A stretch of DNA of 9,770 nt from Thermoplasmata archaeon. GTDB taxonomy: Archaea; Thermoplasmatota; B47-G6. Within the stretch, counting starts at the first letter, position 1. Each line of letters starts with the position of its first letter. Shown here in pieces: positions 8,001-9,770 of the stretch. The position numbers and the translations under genes were made by a program. Location of the stretch: NCBI GenBank assembly GCA_003663585.1, contig QMTU01000013.1, forward strand, positions 1-9,770, given 5' to 3'. The notes below the pieces were generated by a model, which ran no database searches, had not been told where the DNA came from, and was given only the letters and a program-made list of their open reading frames with translations.

Positions 8001-8464
8001 AAGAGCTCATAGGCTTCACTGTTCACCCTCCGATTCCAGCAGGCAAGACCTCCTGGGATGTCTTCAAAGAGAGGATCGAAGAAGGAGAGAAGAGCCAAAT
8101 GACCATAAAGTATCCACATCCTAAATCCTGGCTAACTTATGAAGGAGAGCTTTTGTTCCCAACTTTGCACGGTGGGCATCGCTTGTCTGTAGCTAAGATA
8201 AAAATCATGGACAAATTCACTGTTAAATACGGAGTCCAGCGTAGAAATCTCCATGAATACTTCTTAGATGGAAACACTTTAAAAGGCCGCTTTGTTCTCA
8301 GAGTGATACTATCTCCTTCGACTAAGAAGCCTATATGGATTTTTGTTAGGCCTAAGAATGCTCAGTATCCTCTGAATCCTGTTGAGCACAAAGACGAAGG
8401 CTATGTAGATCTTATTAGAAATGACAAACTGACTCCTGAAATGGTTGAATCGCCTAGAGAATAA
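5030..8464 (+). CDS. Multidomain DNA end-processing protein: ASCH/PUA-like, metallo-beta-lactamase, ATP-dependent DNA ligase and LigD-type 3'-phosphoesterase
   Basis: This 1144-residue protein joins at least four parts. Residues about 104-213 resemble an ASCH/PUA-like region (DGKVWGKVILL, then EERKKWWP). Residues 265-490 are a metallo-beta-lactamase fold: THLHPDHAG (His298, His300, Asp302, His303), His371, Asp391 and His450/453; no beta-CASP insertion is apparent. Residues 535-720 are a ligase adenylation domain: KIDGMR with nucleophile Lys541, FDAEG (Glu588), FMIFD, SEGAMII (Glu689) and WCKIKK (Lys711/713), followed by an OB-like region to about 880. Residues 915-1115 match the LigD phosphoesterase: VVQRH (His925), HIDVR (His982, Asp984, Arg986), HP at His1030, YEGE, and a final LKGRFVLR strand. 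Expected chemistry is trimming of ends, removal of 3' blocks and ATP-driven nick or end sealing. The TTG start is set by GGTGA. No Ku or LigD polymerase domain is seen. The ligase call is very secure, the phosphoesterase strong, the ASCH region moderate. Confidence 0.9.
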   Translation: MIKVRFDVPPSRFPKGDKGNKRLYFEYMLLRHSFAQKLKDPKKGLKASLEEHAKYYILILEEMKRRGLKIPKPTGHPIERYARQFSDVVPVKKNMSELGHILKANAVYLVSHAKEVYNGTKTLWVTKKPYPNMLKKPLYLAGDGKVWGKVILLSITPISLKEFKELRALHRVTEEERKKWWPKAKKFYAYSFRFEKFKEPWTFLGLPKGPQVFFTLTDKMVKKSSGSIHFEFIGTKGDVEFPPKLTSGEPCRADWCKDPVNLKRKHSGLLIDNSILIDGCGLDWEDSKIKPKAVLLTHLHPDHAGALWEGQESSFKEYLIKNRIPVHVWKGSLEISKPVKPLDKRLRVLKHQSRSRFTIQGHTFRFFPVYHSKVAPCAAVLIDERMLYNPDFLAWKGGNPFKDYKIDLYIGDGSCMKVDIKRPEKVGHMSMVNQVQMCSKAGVKHVKFTHVGHLYQTHEEAKETLRIIARSKGYYEDPDKVYIAEDGDYGELLPDGSIKWKGKTIEKKSFYKPNKPYWREFEPEKVADIPGFTFPAKVVMKIDGMRIQINTKEKTLRSEDEGYHKENKFKKIIRELEQLPEDSVFDAEGIMVSEDGEPLHRTSFIGYVNGKDYEPDKEDRCRFMIFDVYRYKGKDVVNLPFQERLEILKNIKDTEHFKILREGKHYRIVKSKSDLVKAIKWASELPGSEGAMIIWDKKIETATNQNKAWCKIKKYKEIDCLVIDRTHPKHKDTGEEIKTVWNYMIAAGPYEGRCAEIAKKYAPRGKVVIKSESKTLPAVKSFDEARESFLEAQGVIVKGQKVYAYLGRTFNTKITAPVGGIIRVVTPEVNKYPILDKNGKETGCYYYGVFQPRVVEYVHEKNVPDRIEVLDRLASLTLPRGVSKAKTLTHEEYLRIREEGKPLPPEYYKFKPPCNGKCRGVVQRHWPTGKIVEVEKGEILAREGYIAKAYWWEGNELVVEFTGPEVKKDFNADSIVLKFRDHIDVRLEKNKELIGFTVHPPIPAGKTSWDVFKERIEEGEKSQMTIKYPHPKSWLTYEGELLFPTLHGGHRLSVAKIKIMDKFTVKYGVQRRNLHEYFLDGNTLKGRFVLRVILSPSTKKPIWIFVRPKNAQYPLNPVEHKDEGYVDLIRNDKLTPEMVESPRE

Positions 8465-8488
8465 GCTTTTGAAGCTCTAAGCTAGAGG

Positions 8489-8508
8489 ACTAGTGCCGCA
8501 TCACTAGT
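8489..8508. repeat. Perfect hairpin-forming inverted repeat after the operon
   Basis: ACTAGTG and CACTAGT form a 7 bp stem around the loop CCGCAT, 24 bp after the stop of the large gene. The weak 5 bp stem CTCTA-AGC-TAGAG precedes it at 8475-8487. There is no T-run after it, so it is at best an RNA-end or processing structure rather than a clear terminator. Its right arm runs into the first unit of the 12 bp array. Confidence 0.5.
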
Positions 8509-8745
8509 TTAACTCAAAATTTAATTCTGCAAAACACCCAGAGTTTAACTCTAAGTCTAACAATCAGTCTAACTCGGAGTTAAATTTAACTGCTGGTGTA
8601 ATTTAGATTTAAACTGTCTATTTAATTCCTAGGGAAACTATTAATTACCTTCAGAGTTACATTCGAAAATTTTCTAGTTAAACTACAAATTTAATTCAAA
8701 ATTAACCCAACAATCTAACAGCAAATTTAACCAGCAATTTAAACT
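8506..8745. repeat. Degenerate tandem array of ~12 bp units with core TTTAAC/T
   Basis: Unit starts resemble AGTTTAACTCAA. The last T before the AA of the core falls at 8510, 8522, 8546, 8558, 8570, 8587, 8599, 8610, 8623, 8679, 8692, 8703, 8716, 8728 and 8740. Most steps are 11-13 bp; one is 24 (a skipped unit) and one is 17. The stretch 8624-8678 is decayed. Units vary (TCTAAC, TTTAAT, TTTAAAC), so this is old or functionally tolerant rather than recently expanded. No protein gene fits: each frame has stops, and no start or SD leads into the open 8494-8583 segment. Iterated AT-rich motifs like this are typical of replication-initiator iterons, partition sites or operator arrays; which of these applies cannot be told. 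Confidence 0.65.
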
Positions 8746-8777
8746 TTGGGGGAATAGAGAGTGACACTAAAAGTTAG

Positions 8778-8785
8778 AAAAAAAA
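8778..8785 (-). terminator. T-run terminator of the small zinc-finger gene
   Basis: Eight consecutive T on the minus strand, within a longer A/T tract, begin nine bases after the stop codon of the 67-residue gene. T-rich tracts without a strong hairpin are the usual intrinsic terminator in archaea. Confidence 0.5.
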
Positions 8786-8793
8786 TTTAATTT

Positions 8794-8997
8794 TTAATTT
8801 TCCTCTTCATCACATTCATCACATACATACCCATCCAAACAATTAAACAAATATTCATCATAATCCTCTTTATTCTTACTTTTTCCATCTTCACCCAACA
8901 AAAACCCAATTAAAAATTTCTTACCACATTTAATACATTTTCTCTTTTCAATTCTATAATATTTCCCATCAATTTTCACAATTCCCACATATACCAT
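8794..8997 (-). CDS. Small zinc-finger protein, 67 residues, unknown function
   Basis: The protein begins MVYVGIVKIDGKYY and carries two CxxC pairs, Cys21/Cys24 (CIKC) and Cys59/Cys62 (CDEC), with Cys53 between, so one zinc site is likely. The spacer of about 34 residues is acidic and Lys-rich and the C-terminus is very acidic (CDEEEN). Small zinc proteins of this kind are common in archaeal viruses and plasmids and often act as regulators or adaptors; nothing specific can be assigned. A longer in-frame start exists at 9027, but GGAGGTGG (9011-9004) lies six bases before the ATG at 8997, so the shorter form is preferred. The gene has its own TATA box and T-run terminator, is more AT-rich than the operon genes, and is flanked by repeat arrays and by inverted AGTGACACT copies. 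Confidence 0.72.
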   Translation of the reverse strand: MVYVGIVKIDGKYYRIEKRKCIKCGKKFLIGFLLGEDGKSKNKEDYDEYLFNCLDGYVCDECDEEEN

Positions 8998-9003
8998 ACC
9001 AAA

Positions 9004-9011
9004 CCACCTCC
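9004..9011 (-). promoter_or_regulatory. Strong ribosome binding site of the 67-residue gene
   Basis: GGAGGTGG on the minus strand is a near-complete anti-SD match with a six-base spacer to the ATG at 8997. It rules against the longer start at 9027, which would lie upstream of it. Confidence 0.75.
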
Positions 9012-9035
9012 ATACATATATATACAAATTATTCC

Positions 9036-9043
9036 TTATAAAT
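9036..9043 (-). promoter_or_regulatory. TATA box of the 67-residue gene
   Basis: On the minus strand ATTTATAA sits in an A/T stretch about 25 bp before the SD. Transcription would start near 9014, giving a short leader that just includes GGAGGTGG. Confidence 0.5.
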
Positions 9044-9059
9044 TTTTCGTCAAATTTCT

Positions 9060-9124
9060 AGTTTAACTAGCAATTTTACTAAAAGTTTGACTAGTGAAAT
9101 TGAGGGTGTAATTTGCAGTTTTGC
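9060..9124. repeat. Second, weaker block of the ~12 bp motif
   Basis: AGTTTAACT (9060-9068), ATTTTACT (9073-9080) and AGTTTGACT (9084-9092) follow each other at 11-13 bp, and AGTTTTGCT near 9118 is a weaker copy. The first copy lies in the perfect odd palindrome CTAGTT-T-AACTAG (9058-9070). These units match the array at 8506-8745, so the small minus-strand gene sits between two blocks of the same motif. The 8-mer ATTGAGGG also occurs twice here (9099-9106 and 9126-9133). Confidence 0.5.
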
Positions 9125-9139
9125 TATTGAGGGAATTTT

Positions 9140-9150
9140 CAGTGTCACTG
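9140..9150. repeat. Palindrome CAGTG-T-CACTG, inverted partner of 8760-8768
   Basis: CAGTGTCACTG is a perfect odd palindrome. On the opposite strand, the longer segment 9134-9149 reads AGTGACACTGAAAATT, matching AGTGACACTAAAAGTT at 8760-8775 in 14 of 16 positions. The two copies therefore form inverted repeats flanking the 67-residue gene. Confidence 0.5.
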
Positions 9151-9242
9151 TAAATGTCCCTAGAAATGAAATCAGGACTAATTTATACAGAACATAATTA
9201 TATCCAAACAATTTGACTTGTTTAAATGATCCAAACTAAAAA

Positions 9243-9250
9243 TTTATATA
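9243..9250 (+). promoter_or_regulatory. TATA box of the helix-turn-helix gene
   Basis: TTTATATA, preceded by an A-rich stretch that could act as a TFB recognition element, lies 33-40 bp before the ATG at 9283. A transcription start near 9272-9277 is expected. That places the alternative TTG start at 9271 outside or at the very end of the transcript and favours the ATG. Confidence 0.55.
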
Positions 9251-9282
9251 TACATTAAACCCCTTCCTACTTGGGGAAAAAA

Positions 9283-9684
9283 ATGCAAAAAACAAAAATT
9301 AAGTCAAAAAACAAATTAAACCACCAGTACAACTTTGAATTATTAAAAACAGCAGAACAAAAATTAACACCAGAAATGAGACAGAAATTAATCGCAAAGA
9401 AACTAACCGACAGTCAAAAGCAAGATGCAATTAAATTACTAACTATGGGTTATAGTGTCTGGGACGTTGCAAAACTAATTCACGGGTTTAATTTCCAGCG
9501 CAACGATAAACGAACCTGGGTGTTTTACGCTCGAATAAATTCTCTGCGACACAAGTACAACTTAACACCAGTTAAACTGCAAATAGCACCACAAACTACA
9601 CAGATAATTAACCAGTTCGTCAAAAAATTCGGTGAAGAGAAATTAAGAACAATACTCTCAGTGCAACTGAAAATTAAAAAATAA
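9283..9684 (+). CDS. Basic protein with probable helix-turn-helix, putative DNA-binding, 133 residues
   Basis: The family is not recognised. The N-terminus is rich in Lys and Asn (residues 1-15). Residues about 42-66 read like a helix-turn-helix: a helix around KQDAIKLL, a turn at MGYS, and a second helix VWDVAKLI, followed by a basic segment RTWVFYARINSLRHKY (78-92). The C-terminal part (104-130) looks helical and could mediate oligomerisation. The likely role is sequence-specific DNA binding, for example a regulator, an initiator for the nearby repeat array or a small-terminase-like factor; none can be preferred from sequence alone. An in-frame TTG at 9271 would add four residues, but the TATA position favours ATG 9283. 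Lys is almost always AAA and several Arg codons are CGA/CGC, unlike the AGA/AGG-rich operon genes, suggesting a separate origin. Confidence 0.7.
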   Translation: MQKTKIKSKNKLNHQYNFELLKTAEQKLTPEMRQKLIAKKLTDSQKQDAIKLLTMGYSVWDVAKLIHGFNFQRNDKRTWVFYARINSLRHKYNLTPVKLQIAPQTTQIINQFVKKFGEEKLRTILSVQLKIKK

Positions 9685-9705
9685 GTGCAACTCTCAATTC
9701 CTCTC

Positions 9706-9714
9706 TTTTTTTTT
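9706..9714 (+). terminator. T-rich terminator after the helix-turn-helix gene
   Basis: A run of nine T (9706-9714) starts 21 bp after the stop and is followed by further T5-T6 tracts to the window end. Successive oligo-T tracts are the common archaeal intrinsic terminator; no strong hairpin precedes them. Confidence 0.5.
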
Positions 9715-9770
9715 GTCCCATAGGGTTTTTAGGGTCTAAGTTTTTTATCCTATTGTACCGGTCTTTTTGC

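Larger units (their letters stand above)
8465..8793. other. AT-rich noncoding region after the operon
   Basis: No gene is supported in this 329 bp stretch. It contains the hairpins at 8475-8508, the ~12 bp array, the 10-mer GGTGTAATTT at 8595-8604 that recurs at 9105-9114, the palindromic TTCCTAGGGAA at 8626-8636, the AGTGACACT arm at 8760-8768 and the A-run that serves as terminator for the minus-strand gene. Base composition is clearly more AT-rich than the operon to its left. Confidence 0.6.
9028..9282. other. Intergenic region between the two small divergent genes
   Basis: No gene is supported here. Reading rightwards it holds the minus-strand TATA box, the second block of the 12 bp motif, the ATTGAGGG repeats, the CAGTGTCACTG palindrome, the direct repeat ATCCAAAC (9202-9209 and 9229-9236, 27 bp apart) and the promoter of the helix-turn-helix gene. 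The ATCCAAAC pair lies just upstream of that promoter, where an activator or repressor could bind. Confidence 0.5.

Noticed and set aside
8494..8583. Open segment through the array that would encode a tetrapeptide-like repeat (SLTQ, SLTL, SLTI, SLTR)
   Set aside because: A 12 bp repeat yields a four-residue repeat in any open frame. There is no start codon or SD, a stop directly precedes it, and the frame breaks at the next irregular unit.
9154..9216. Twenty-codon ATG frame beginning MSLEMKSG
   Set aside because: Too short to support, with no SD, and it lies in a repeat-rich intergenic region between two promoters.
9660..9692. Direct repeat AGTGCAACT at 9660-9668 and 9684-9692, spanning the end of the helix-turn-helix gene
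   Set aside because: Two 9-mers 24 bp apart, one of them within coding sequence. There is no partner elsewhere in the window, so it could be chance.

Overview
This window looks like the head-packaging module of a tailed (HK97-fold) virus or provirus of a probably archaeal, possibly thermophilic host. The archaeal reading rests on AT-rich TATA-like boxes about 25 bp before likely transcript starts, short leaders, Shine-Dalgarno (SD) matches such as GGAGGTG and GGTGA, a strong preference for ATA and AGA/AGG codons, and many small Cys zinc ribbons. No rRNA, tRNA, CRISPR array or insertion sequence was seen, so the host cannot be named from the window.

Layout. Positions 1-918 (minus strand) hold the 5' part of a prohead protease whose C-terminal half resembles a minimal nucleotidyltransferase; it runs off the left edge, where a major capsid gene would be expected. 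Positions 919-1113 are a divergent promoter region with an imperfect dyad. Positions 1114-8464 (plus strand) form a tight operon: terminase large subunit, portal protein with two zinc ribbons, a 135-residue zinc-ribbon protein overlapping the portal gene, and a 1144-residue multidomain protein whose TTG start overlaps the previous stop. That protein combines an ASCH/PUA-like region, a metallo-beta-lactamase domain, an ATP-dependent DNA ligase and a LigD-type 3'-phosphoesterase domain.

From about 8465 the character changes. The DNA becomes more AT-rich and coding density drops. A degenerate array of about 12 bp units built around TTTAAC/TTTAAT fills 8506-8745, with weaker copies at 9060-9124. 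Between them, on the minus strand, lies a 67-residue zinc-finger gene with its own TATA box, strong SD and T-run terminator. A plus-strand gene at 9283-9684 encodes a basic protein with a probable helix-turn-helix and is followed by T-rich terminators.

How it fits together (inference). The terminase pumps DNA through the portal and the protease matures the prohead. The nuclease-ligase-phosphoesterase protein, and perhaps the nucleotidyltransferase-like extension of the protease, would supply DNA-end cleaning and sealing in the same transcription units as packaging. This resembles the parts list of bacterial non-homologous end joining, but without a visible Ku or a LigD-type polymerase. The AT-rich right end with its iterated motif could be a replication, partition or regulatory region.
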